The notes under the pieces are model-generated. The model saw nothing but the letters and a program-made list of their open reading frames with translations, was not told the DNA's origin and ran no database searches. From CAZHOV01 sp964534315 (GTDB lineage Bacteria > Bacteroidota > Bacteroidia > Chitinophagales > Saprospiraceae), in NCBI GenBank assembly GCA_964534315.1, contig CAZHOV010000153.1, positions 1 to 13,669 on the forward strand: a stretch of DNA of 13,669 bases, written 5' to 3'. The number at the start of each line of letters is the position of its first letter. Within the stretch, counting starts at the first letter, position 1. Below are positions 6,619 to 13,469 of the stretch, piece by piece. The translations under genes and the position numbers were made by a program.

Positions 6619-6785
6619 TGGAAATAGTTTTTGTATAAAATTTTATGGTTGAGCCTATAATTTGTAGTATATTTCCAGTTAAAGACACCGAATTCTATTA
6701 AACAAAACTAAAATTCTAGCAAAATCGGCTATTATTCATCTTTTTGCTAAATTTACCCGAGACCGAAGTTTCAAGACGATAAAGC

Positions 6786-9050
6786 ATGCGATCTATCCAC
6801 TATCCACTACTCCATTTTCCTATCGATAACCAGGCGGTTATGGGGTTACTGATTGGTACGGATTATCAGGTGGTGGATAAGGATCTGCAGAGTTTACAAA
6901 AAGTAATGCTCGATTATCTCCAACGCACGTATAAAAAAGAAGGGGATTATGAATATTTAAGTATTAAGAACCCGAAATTGAAAACGATCCGGATAAAGGT
7001 TCGGCCTGCTTTTAGAGATCATTCAGGCGGATATCCGGGAACCAACTTTTTTAATGTTCCGGTACATTTGATCTATGGAGAAAGCGAACAAGAAGGGTAT
7101 GAATGTTATTTACCAATGCTTAGAGAACATTTTTTTTATTATGATACCAAACAACTCAACTCTTTAGCAAGTTATTTTGCGGGTAATATTTTGAACCAGT
7201 ATGCTCCGAAATCGCTATTAAGGCATCTTCGGATGCCCGATCCGAAACTTTCTTTTATTACATTGCGGGTACACGAAGATAGAATGTATGACTGGTCTTC
7301 CGGATATACTCCTCGCTATTATCAGTTGGAACGCCTTGCAGAACAATTTCCATTTAAAAAAACAGTAAAGAGTAAAGCTAATATTAATCCTGATGCTGCC
7401 TGGGAACGCGAGCAGTGGGTTGGAAAAGTGGTGGAGAAATTATTGGTTTTTCGGACAAATGTGTTGATTGTTGGTAATAAAGGGGTGGGAAAGACGGCTA
7501 TTCTGAAACAAGCCCTTCGAAAGATCAATACGCTTTCAAAAAAAGAAAAATGGAATTATACCTTTTGGAAAATACTGCCGCAACGCATTGTTGCCAGTTC
7601 TAAATACCTGGGCGAGTGGGAGGAAGCAGTCGAGTTATTGATTGAAGATCTGGAAGCCGCCAACGGGATATTGTGGGTAGAAGATATTATCAGAATGTTG
7701 CAGGCCGGAGGAGAAGGTCCGGAAGATAGTGTTGCTGCCTTTTTAATTTCTTATTTGCAGCAAGGAAAACTCCAGTTAATAGGGGAGGTGACCGAGCAAG
7801 AACTGGAAAGCATGCAACGGTTACTGCCCGGATTTGCCGAAAACTTTCAAACCGTGCGGATACCTGAGTTACGCGAATCCGAAATACGCTCGATCATCCA
7901 TCAATTTGCTCAACACTGTGAGCAAAAAGTGAAAGTAGTGATTTCGGAAGAGGCCCAAGATCACCTTTATCGGTTGATGACCCGATATGTGCCCTATGAA
8001 AGTTTTCCCGGCAAAGCGGTGAAATTTCTGGGCGTAACCGTCAGCAATTCGTTGCAGCATAAGCAGAAAAGAGTTGACAAGAAAGCTGTCATCAATCAAT
8101 TTGTAAAACAAACCGGTTTACCGGAGTCGCTAATCAGAGATGATGTCTTGCTGGATTCCGATGCGCTCTTTGCGTTTTTCCAACAAAAAATTATTGGGCA
8201 AGACCGGGCCATCCAAAGGCTCTGTGAGATCATTAAAATTTTCAAGGCCGGGCTGAACAATCCACAAAAGCCTATTGCGACGCTCTTGTTTGCAGGGCCA
8301 ACGGGTGTTGGAAAAACCGCTAGTGCCAAAGCACTTTCCGAATACTTTTTTGGTATCGGTCAAAAGCGATCACCCCTAATCCGGCTGGATATGAGCGAAT
8401 TTCAACATCCCATGCAAATTAACCGGTTAATAGGATACGGAAGTGAAGTGGGAAATCTTGTGCAGGATGTGCGGGAACGCCCCTTTTCGGTTCTTTTACT
8501 AGACGAAATTGAAAAAGCCAATCCGGTTGTTTTCGATATTTTGCTCAGTGTTTTGGATGAAGGCTTGCTGACCGATTCCTTTGGCAGGATCACCAATTTT
8601 AGAAATTCGATCATCATTATGACATCTAATTTAGGCGCTTCTTTCCAAAAGTCGATAGGATTTGGTCAGTCTCAAGATCAGGAAGTGCAGTACTTGTCCG
8701 CAATACGGTCTTTTTTTCGCCCTGAGTTTGTCAATCGAATTGATAGTATTTTGTTTTTTGATACGCTTGACCAAACCGCTATTCATAAAATAGCTGAGAA
8801 AGAATTGCAGAGCCTAAATAAACGAGAAGGATTGAGAAAGCGATCCATTCAGTTGACCTTCTCAAAAGCGCTGATCGAGTTTGTCCGCATTCAGGGCTTT
8901 GACGAAAATTACGGAGCCCGTCCCCTTCAACGAATGATTGAGGATAGCGTTGTCAATTATGTTTCCACCTGGTTGTTAGAACATCCGGAAGTGAGTAATC
9001 GAACGCTCGAAGTTGGGTATAATCCCTCAAAAGGAATAGTGATTGTTTAA
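6786..9050 (+). CDS. Clp/Hsp100-like AAA+ unfoldase with two AAA modules and an unknown N-terminal domain
   Basis: A 754-aa ATPase of the ClpA/ClpB/ClpC superfamily. Residues 1 to about 200 are not the usual Clp N-domain repeat and match no domain I know. AAA1 (about 205-435) has Walker A GNKGVGKT (230-236), a pore-loop KYLGEWEE (273-280, canonical KYRGEFEE) and a divergent Walker B ILWVEDI (295-301) with Glu-Asp in place of Asp-Glu. Where ClpB has ALERRF it has GFAENF (349-354), so the arginine fingers are missing. AAA2 (about 455-754) is canonical: GPTGVGKT (504-511), LLLDEIEKA (570-578), sensor TSNLG, FRPEFVNRID with Arg651, and GARPLQR (710-716). No coiled-coil middle domain lies between the modules. 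SIGF at 623-626 sits where ClpA and ClpC carry the ClpP-docking loop. It is 9 bp upstream of the deoxynucleoside kinase and probably cotranscribed with it. It is likely a ClpP-partner unfoldase or a disassembly machine; the substrate is unknown. Confidence 0.88.
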   Translation: MRSIHYPLLHFPIDNQAVMGLLIGTDYQVVDKDLQSLQKVMLDYLQRTYKKEGDYEYLSIKNPKLKTIRIKVRPAFRDHSGGYPGTNFFNVPVHLIYGESEQEGYECYLPMLREHFFYYDTKQLNSLASYFAGNILNQYAPKSLLRHLRMPDPKLSFITLRVHEDRMYDWSSGYTPRYYQLERLAEQFPFKKTVKSKANINPDAAWEREQWVGKVVEKLLVFRTNVLIVGNKGVGKTAILKQALRKINTLSKKEKWNYTFWKILPQRIVASSKYLGEWEEAVELLIEDLEAANGILWVEDIIRMLQAGGEGPEDSVAAFLISYLQQGKLQLIGEVTEQELESMQRLLPGFAENFQTVRIPELRESEIRSIIHQFAQHCEQKVKVVISEEAQDHLYRLMTRYVPYESFPGKAVKFLGVTVSNSLQHKQKRVDKKAVINQFVKQTGLPESLIRDDVLLDSDALFAFFQQKIIGQDRAIQRLCEIIKIFKAGLNNPQKPIATLLFAGPTGVGKTASAKALSEYFFGIGQKRSPLIRLDMSEFQHPMQINRLIGYGSEVGNLVQDVRERPFSVLLLDEIEKANPVVFDILLSVLDEGLLTDSFGRITNFRNSIIIMTSNLGASFQKSIGFGQSQDQEVQYLSAIRSFFRPEFVNRIDSILFFDTLDQTAIHKIAEKELQSLNKREGLRKRSIQLTFSKALIEFVRIQGFDENYGARPLQRMIEDSVVNYVSTWLLEHPEVSNRTLEVGYNPSKGIVIV

Positions 9051-9059
9051 GCATTATTT

Positions 9060-9713
9060 ATGGAGCAGGAAAGTTATCCTTACAACTACATCGTAATAGA
9101 AGGAAATATTGGGGCCGGCAAGACCACCCTATGTAAAATGCTTGCTGATGATTTGAATTGCCAATTGATCCTGGAACAATTTTCAGACAATCCCTTTTTG
9201 CCGTTGTTTTATGAAAATCCCGAGCGTTATGCCTTTACGGTAGAGCTCTTTTTTATGTCGGAGCGGCATAAGCAATTACAGGAGCATTTTATGCAACCCA
9301 GTTTGTTTGAGCATATTACGATAGCAGACTATTTCTTTATCAAAACGCTGTTATTCGCCAAGCAAAACCTTCCGGATGAGGAATACCGTCTATTTCAGCG
9401 CTTGTTTAAAGTGCTGAACGCTTCTTTCGCCAAGCCCGATCTACTCCTTTTTCTCCATCGACCTATAGAAAACCTACTGGTAAATATCGAAAAACGCGGA
9501 AGAGCTTATGAACGTGATATTACTCCTGATTACCTGGAAAAAGTATCGAATGCCTATTTCGATTATTTCCGTTCGGAGACTGCTTTTCCCATCCTTCTAA
9601 TCAATGCAACGGAACTTGACTTTGTCAACAATTCCGAAAGTTTTGATTTCATCAAAGAATTACTAACCCAAAAACATAAGCCCGGGCTGAATCATATTAG
9701 TTTGATCACTTGA
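9060..9713 (+). CDS. Deoxynucleoside kinase
   Basis: A 217-aa cytosolic kinase that phosphorylates deoxynucleosides with ATP in nucleotide salvage. The N-terminal P-loop is EGNIGAGKTT (14-23). Family features follow: the Glu-containing strand LILEQFSDNPFLPLFY, FFMSERHKQ, the helix IADYFFIKTLLFA and the LID region KRGRAYERDI. The usual (D/E)RS motif after strand 3 appears as ADYFF here, which is common in the Bacteroidota group. Which base it prefers cannot be told from the sequence. It starts 9 bp after the Clp-like gene and is convergent with folK, an arrangement I associate with Bacteroidota genomes, where this kinase and folK are often neighbours. The ATG at 9060 fits the family N-terminus. 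Confidence 0.92.
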   Translation: MEQESYPYNYIVIEGNIGAGKTTLCKMLADDLNCQLILEQFSDNPFLPLFYENPERYAFTVELFFMSERHKQLQEHFMQPSLFEHITIADYFFIKTLLFAKQNLPDEEYRLFQRLFKVLNASFAKPDLLLFLHRPIENLLVNIEKRGRAYERDITPDYLEKVSNAYFDYFRSETAFPILLINATELDFVNNSESFDFIKELLTQKHKPGLNHISLIT

Positions 9714-9765
9714 TTGTTGGATGGAAAACGTCGTCACCTTTTACAGTAGTGGCGTTTATAGGGTT

Positions 9766-9783
9766 AAGTGTTGAAGTGTTGAA
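9766..9783. repeat. Short tandem 8-mer (AAGTGTTG, 2.25 copies)
   Basis: AAGTGTTG occurs twice in a row and is followed by AA, in the 130-bp gap between the convergent kinase and folK genes. It is short and could be chance on its own, but it matches the style of the longer arrays in this window. A weak stem (AACG...CAC with GTGGCGTT, about 9726-9756) lies just before it; I do not call it a terminator. Confidence 0.5.
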
Positions 9784-9843
9784 AAAATTTGTTTGCAGTT
9801 TTGTTTAAGGCATCTTAAATTTCGATTAATTGTCTAGTCCTCC

Positions 9844-10332
9844 TCAAGCTTCCACCAGCATTACTTCCTGCTCATCAGTAGATTGTTGATAGAGTTCTTC
9901 AATAGATATCTTAAAAATGGGATGAATGAATTCAGGGGCGATATCGAGAAAAGGAATGAGGATAAAATTTCGGTTATGCAAATTGGGATGAGGTATTTTA
10001 AGGATATCGCTATCGATGACGAGTTGATTATAGAAGAGGACATCGATATCGATAACACGAGGACCCCAGTCTTCAGTACGTTTTCGACCCATGTTTTTTT
10101 CAATTTGGAGGGCATGCTGGAGGACGGCAAGGGGGTTGAGCTTCGTGTCAACTTTTATAACCTGGTTGTAAAAGTCGTCTTGGTCCGGGTTGCCCCAGGG
10201 TTCGGTTAGGTAGTATCTGGAAGACTCGACTACTGCTCCCAAGTGGTGCTCGATCGCCTCAGTAGCTTGTTTAAGTTGTGCTAGTGGGTTGCCAATGTTA
10301 GCTCCGAGTGATAAAAAAATACCCTCTTTCAT
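9844..10332 (-). CDS. folK: 2-amino-4-hydroxy-6-hydroxymethyldihydropteridine diphosphokinase
   Basis: A 162-aa enzyme that transfers pyrophosphate from ATP to 6-hydroxymethyl-dihydropterin, a step of folate synthesis in the cytosol. The N-terminus FLSLGANIGNP and the substrate-binding YYLTEPWGNPDQDDFYN are typical. The HPPK signature is DWGPRVIDIDVLFY (88-101), with metal-binding Asp95 and Asp97. The end IPHPNLHNRNFILIPFLDIAPE is also diagnostic. It is full length and transcribed alone, convergent with the deoxynucleoside kinase and divergent from the TetR gene (138 bp between starts). The start ATG 10332 is the first Met before the conserved strand. Confidence 0.96.
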   Translation of the reverse strand: MKEGIFLSLGANIGNPLAQLKQATEAIEHHLGAVVESSRYYLTEPWGNPDQDDFYNQVIKVDTKLNPLAVLQHALQIEKNMGRKRTEDWGPRVIDIDVLFYNQLVIDSDILKIPHPNLHNRNFILIPFLDIAPEFIHPIFKISIEELYQQSTDEQEVMLVEA

Positions 10333-10420
10333 TTTTTATAGTTGCAGGTCTCAATCGGTGAAAAGATGGCAATGTACTAAATGGTAAAAAGATAAAAAAA
10401 TATTTCATTCAGTACTTAAT

Positions 10421-10451
10421 TTGATTTTTTAGACCAATTGGTTTATTTTTG
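10421..10451 (+). promoter_or_regulatory. Bacteroidota-type promoter of the TetR gene
   Basis: TTG at 10421-10423, 20 bp spacer, TATTTTTG at 10444-10451. This matches the Bacteroidota vegetative pattern TTG / TAnnTTTG with normal spacing. Transcription would start near 10458, giving a leader of roughly 13 nt before the ATG at 10471. The position rules out translation from the TTG at 10438. Confidence 0.7.
10430..10445. promoter_or_regulatory. TetR-type operator palindrome
   Basis: TAGACCAATTGGTTTA is a 16-bp near-perfect palindrome (one mismatched pair) with a perfect ACCAATTGGT core. It fills the spacer between the -33 and -7 elements and touches the -7 box, so a bound regulator would block RNA polymerase. 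Because it lies next to the TetR gene, autorepression is the likely role. Confidence 0.7.
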
Positions 10452-10470
10452 TGGAAATAATCCTGTTATT

Positions 10471-11064
10471 ATGAAAAAATCAGCATTGACCAAAAAGCGG
10501 ATTCTTGATAAAACCTCTGAATTATTTAATCTACAGGGGTTTTCCGGTACGCATATGCGAGATATTATTAAGGCGACCGGTTTGTCTAAAGGAGGTATCT
10601 ATGGACATTTCGAAAGTAAAGAAGAAATCGCCATAGCTTCTTTTCGCCATGCTGTGGGCCAGGTCGTTGAAGAAGTAAGAAAGCGTACCGGAGTGATTAA
10701 TAATAGCCTCGATAAATTAAAAGCTGTTGTCTATTTATATCACGAACGCATTATGGATCCACCTGTACGAGGTGGTTGTCCCATTCTCAACACCGCAGTA
10801 GAGGCAGATGATTATATTGAGGTATTGCGGGAGGAAGTACTCACAGCAGTTGATCTTTGGAAGAAGGGTATTATCCGGACTCTCGAAAAAGGTATAGAAA
10901 GGGGAGAGGTCCACCCTCAGATTGATACCGAATCCTTCGCGTTGCGATTTATCGGTATGATGGAAGGGGGTATTTTGATGACCCGCATCTACAAAGATCC
11001 CAAACCTTTTGGCCTGATGGCCGAATCGCTGGTGGAACTAATCGAATCTGTTAGAAACGATTAG
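10471..11064 (+). CDS. TetR/AcrR family transcriptional regulator
   Basis: A 197-aa repressor-type protein. The N-terminal DNA-binding domain (about 5-52) has the signature RILDKTSELFNLQGFSGTHMRDII and the recognition helix LSKGGIYGHFESKEEI. The C-terminal ligand-binding region contains RGGCPILNTAVEADD, typical of the LmrA/YxaF-like group of TetR proteins that sense small lipophilic compounds. I chose ATG 10471: a further 11 codons are open upstream from a TTG, but they overlap the operator and the -7 box. The gene is followed by a 317-bp non-coding region and then by an alpha/beta hydrolase gene on the same strand, which may be a regulatory target. The ligand is unknown. Confidence 0.93.
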   Translation: MKKSALTKKRILDKTSELFNLQGFSGTHMRDIIKATGLSKGGIYGHFESKEEIAIASFRHAVGQVVEEVRKRTGVINNSLDKLKAVVYLYHERIMDPPVRGGCPILNTAVEADDYIEVLREEVLTAVDLWKKGIIRTLEKGIERGEVHPQIDTESFALRFIGMMEGGILMTRIYKDPKPFGLMAESLVELIESVRND

Positions 11065-11178
11065 CAATTAATAATGAATAATTGATCTAATATCTACCTT
11101 TTTTGTAAAGCTTTGGAAATCATAGGTCTTCGCGTATTCCATTAGTGACGTAGTCATGAGAATTTCATTTGGTTTGCC

Positions 11179-11290
11179 GAGGCCGTCTAAAAAGTCTTTT
11201 AGACTCCCTCTAAGGAGTTTTTTATTTTGGGAGGGCTGTTTGGTGTATCGAAACACGAATAGTGTTTTGAAACACCATCGTTGATAATTG
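11179..11290. mobile_element. MITE-like repeat element, copy 2 (diverged)
   Basis: Begins GAGGCCGTCTAAAAAGTCT, with the internal hairpin GTCTAAAA/TTTTAGAC, then CTAAGGAGTTTTTTATTTTG and GGAGGG. This aligns with the outer module of copy 1 at 5960-6013 (GTCTCATTAGTAAATGAG, then AAGGTTTTTTATTTTG, GGAGGG). A second hairpin follows at 11241-11277: TGGTGT/ACACCA and AAACAC/GTGTTT arms, 15 pairs (one a G-T wobble) with one A-A mismatch. The inner TGGTGT and AACACC words also occur in copy 1. No transposase is present, and the right boundary is approximate. Confidence 0.5.
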
Positions 11291-11341
11291 TGCTCTTGTC
11301 AGGTAGTTTTCATTTTGGGCCAAGCCCTAGCTGGTGTTAGC

Positions 11342-11361
11342 CTTCATACTTCATACTTCAT
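11342..11361. repeat. Short tandem 7-mer (CTTCATA)
   Basis: CTTCATA twice plus CTTCAT, ending 20 bp before the hydrolase start. It lies in the leader of that gene and resembles the 7-8 bp arrays elsewhere in the window. Confidence 0.7.
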
Positions 11362-11381
11362 CTTTTATTAATTATTTTTTC

Positions 11382-12302
11382 ATGGAGCAATTAAAGAAAA
11401 TAGAATATTTAGATACCCCCATGCTAGTTCAGCGCAAGGCGGTGAAACAACCTAATCCGTTTTTGCTGAAGGCGATACAGTGGAATTTCCGGCTCCTGGG
11501 AAGAGTTTTTCCGAAGTGGGCGTCCAAAATAGCCTACCGTTTGTTTACTACGCCTCAGTTTCGAGCGAAACACAAGAGGTCAGATCAGTGGATCGAACAA
11601 GCCAGGGTATTTGATTTTATGTATGGTAAACAACTGCTCAAAGGGTATGAATGGGGAGAAGGAGAAAAGGTTGTTCTGTTGGTTCACGGTTGGGAATCGC
11701 GAGGTACGGCGATGCGCGCTTTTGTTCCAGGATTACTTGAATTGGGCTACCGGGTAGTCGCTTTTGATGGTCCGGCGCATGGACATTCAGGAGGTAAACG
11801 GACCAATATTGCTCATTTCGGTGGAGCGATCCGGGCTTTGATCCGCCAGGTCGGTGAAATAGATGGGATTATTGCGCATTCTTTCGGAGGTAGTGCCACT
11901 GTTTATGCGCTGACACATCTGGAGGTCCCTGTTCAATTAAAAAGGCTGGTATTGATAGCCGCTCCTTCAAGAATGGATCGCATTCTAACCAATTTCATCA
12001 ATATGATCAAAGCCCCGAGAAAAGTAGCAGAAGGCTTTCACGATATTATTAAGTCCAAAGTTAAGCGGCCAATAGAAGAAACGGATATCGGAAAGAGCTA
12101 TGATAGCATTATCGTTGAGCAAGCTATGATCGTTCACGACGAACATGATCCCATCGTTTCCATCGAAGAATCGAAACATACCTTTGAACATTGGGATAAT
12201 AGCACACTTATTGTAACGAAAGGACTTGGACATTACCATTTAATGAAAAATGAAGAGGTATTGAGTAAGGTGAAGGCATTCTTTGAATATAAAATTAATT
12301 AA
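11382..12302 (+). CDS. Alpha/beta hydrolase
   Basis: A 306-aa serine hydrolase of the alpha/beta fold, probably an esterase or lipase-like enzyme of the cytosol. The oxyanion-hole strand is VVLLVHGWESRG (97-108), followed by FDGPAHGHSGG. The nucleophile elbow is AHSFGG with Ser167. The acid is Asp256 in HDEHDPIV, and the base is His284 in GLGHYH (His286 is possible). The N-terminal 90 residues are basic and helical, without a signal peptide. I chose ATG 11382 (MEQLKKIEY); the GTG further upstream at 11334 would add a stretch encoded by the 7-mer repeat. The next gene begins 1 bp after the stop, so they form an operon. The preceding TetR regulator may control it. Substrate unknown. Confidence 0.9.
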   Translation: MEQLKKIEYLDTPMLVQRKAVKQPNPFLLKAIQWNFRLLGRVFPKWASKIAYRLFTTPQFRAKHKRSDQWIEQARVFDFMYGKQLLKGYEWGEGEKVVLLVHGWESRGTAMRAFVPGLLELGYRVVAFDGPAHGHSGGKRTNIAHFGGAIRALIRQVGEIDGIIAHSFGGSATVYALTHLEVPVQLKRLVLIAAPSRMDRILTNFINMIKAPRKVAEGFHDIIKSKVKRPIEETDIGKSYDSIIVEQAMIVHDEHDPIVSIEESKHTFEHWDNSTLIVTKGLGHYHLMKNEEVLSKVKAFFEYKIN

Positions 12303-12303
12303 A

Positions 12304-12912
12304 ATGAGAACGATCGCATTTATTTTTTTTGTTATAACGTTAAGTGGAAATTCATTAGTAGCTCAGGCCATACCGGATATTTCTATCTATTCGCATTCAC
12401 AACCGGCCATCCCTGAAGCTGCCGCCTATGAAGGGGAATTACAAGTGATGCGTCAATGGAAGGACCGAACAGGCATGAATTATCTGTTGTTCGGAAAGGA
12501 ACGCCAGCATCAATTTGAAAACTTTTATACGGAAATTTTACGCGGGTATCATTATCGCTGTGGTGAGGACGGAGACTGCCAATTAGTCCGAAAGATTCAG
12601 GATTTCGTCAAAAATTGTGATCTTGACCTGGACTTATTGATTATAGACCAATCGATTTATATTTCCGACCTGGATAATGACCAAATAGCTGAAATTTCGT
12701 TTCTCTATAAGTTGGGTTGCAGAAGTGATGTTAGTCCAATAAAACTAAAGCTGTTAATGCTTGAAGACGGAGAAAAATATGCCATTCGTGGTACAACTTT
12801 TGTAATGAATTTAGGAGGAGAAAAAAACATTGATCCTTCTTTCTACAGTGCTCCCGAATCATTTCTTAACTTTGCGACCAAACGATGGGATCTTTATGTG
12901 GTAGAGTACTAA
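12304..12912 (+). CDS. Secreted protein of unknown function
   Basis: A 202-aa exported protein. Residues 1 to about 21 form a signal peptide with cleavage after VAQA. The body has YEGELQVMRQWKDRTGMNYLLFGKE (about 42-66), a cysteine-containing stretch CGEDGDC, and ISDLDNDQIAEISFLYKLGCRSDVSPIKLKLLMLEDGEKYAIRG (from about 121). The last segment resembles, from memory, the Bacteroidota family labelled M949_RS01915 surface polysaccharide biosynthesis protein, whose function rests on a genetic screen. The DLDNDQIAE string also resembles a calcium-type Asp loop of FG-GAP/VCBS proteins. I chose ATG 12304 over the TTG at 12283 because the signal peptide begins there. It is 1 bp downstream of the hydrolase gene and cotranscribed with it. 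Confidence 0.7.
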   Translation: MRTIAFIFFVITLSGNSLVAQAIPDISIYSHSQPAIPEAAAYEGELQVMRQWKDRTGMNYLLFGKERQHQFENFYTEILRGYHYRCGEDGDCQLVRKIQDFVKNCDLDLDLLIIDQSIYISDLDNDQIAEISFLYKLGCRSDVSPIKLKLLMLEDGEKYAIRGTTFVMNLGGEKNIDPSFYSAPESFLNFATKRWDLYVVEY

Positions 12913-12968
12913 AATAAATCGAAAAAGAATATTCAAATTTTTAACTCAACAAATTTTAATTCAACTCA

Positions 12969-13469
12969 ATGATAGAAACTGCTTCGTCAACAATTTTTTT
13001 ATGGATGACCAAATCGACTATGGTTACTGATTTAGGACCCTATGTAGGCGTTGTATTGTTGGCTTCTGTCAAATACTTCTTCGGGGTGATCACCGCCCTT
13101 CTTAAAGGATTTGGCCTGGCTGAGGTGATTGTAACTGCCGGAGGCGGAGGCTTTGGTGGAGCAATCGTCTATACTTACTTTGGAACCGGCCTGCGCAACT
13201 GGTTTGAGCGCACCTTCCGGTTTAAACGCCGACAACGCAGTTTTTCTCAACGCAAACGAATTGTAAAAATCTGGCGCCGCTATGGTCTCCTTGGCGTGTG
13301 CCTGCTCATCCCCATCCTCTCTCCTCAAGTCAGCATCGGCGTGGCGATCGCTTTCCGCGAAAAACCCCGACGTATTCTCCTCTATGTAGCCGGTAGCATT
13401 ATGTTTTGGATACTGGTCTTCTATTTTCTTAAAGAAACAGTGCTTACTATCTTGGGGTATGGAGTTTAG
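12969..13469 (+). CDS. Small integral membrane protein, unknown
   Basis: A 166-aa membrane protein. A hydrophobic N-terminal half (about 18-72) includes a glycine-rich VTAGGGGFGGAIVYTYFG segment. A strongly basic central loop (about 75-102, rich in Arg and Lys) should face the cytoplasm. Two further hydrophobic segments lie at about 104-124 and 134-158, the first containing LLIPILSPQVSIG. The layout is loosely like small multidrug export or VTT/DedA-type proteins (a proline in a re-entrant-like helix), but I cannot assign it. The second half uses many C-ending codons (CTC, ATC, CGC), unlike the AT-rich neighbours. It lies 56 bp after the secreted-protein gene, and its TAG stop merges into the terminal repeat array. 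Confidence 0.7.
   Translation: MIETASSTIFLWMTKSTMVTDLGPYVGVVLLASVKYFFGVITALLKGFGLAEVIVTAGGGGFGGAIVYTYFGTGLRNWFERTFRFKRRQRSFSQRKRIVKIWRRYGLLGVCLLIPILSPQVSIGVAIAFREKPRRILLYVAGSIMFWILVFYFLKETVLTILGYGV

Larger units (their letters stand above)
11065..11381. other. Non-coding gap with repeat element and possible promoter
   Basis: No convincing gene. It holds the second inverted-repeat element (11179-11290), a possible weak promoter for the hydrolase (TTG 11281-11283, 20 bp, TAGTTTTC 11304-11311, one mismatch to TAnnTTTG) and a small 7-mer repeat. A 62-codon minus-strand frame (11256-11068) crosses the repeat element and shows no family features, so I do not annotate it. Confidence 0.5.

Noticed and set aside
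6786..9050. ClpV of a type VI secretion system
   Set aside because: No secretion or contractile-injection genes are nearby; the neighbours are a lipoprotein and nucleotide and folate metabolism genes.
9883..10209. Plus-strand open frame of 108 codons
   Set aside because: Antisense to folK, which has a complete HPPK signature; no independent motif is present.
10438..10470. Upstream TTG start for the TetR regulator
   Set aside because: This TTG lies inside the operator and upstream of the -7 promoter box, so it would not be on the transcript.
11068..11256. Minus-strand open frame of 62 codons
   Set aside because: Crosses the repeat element and has no recognisable domain or start signal.
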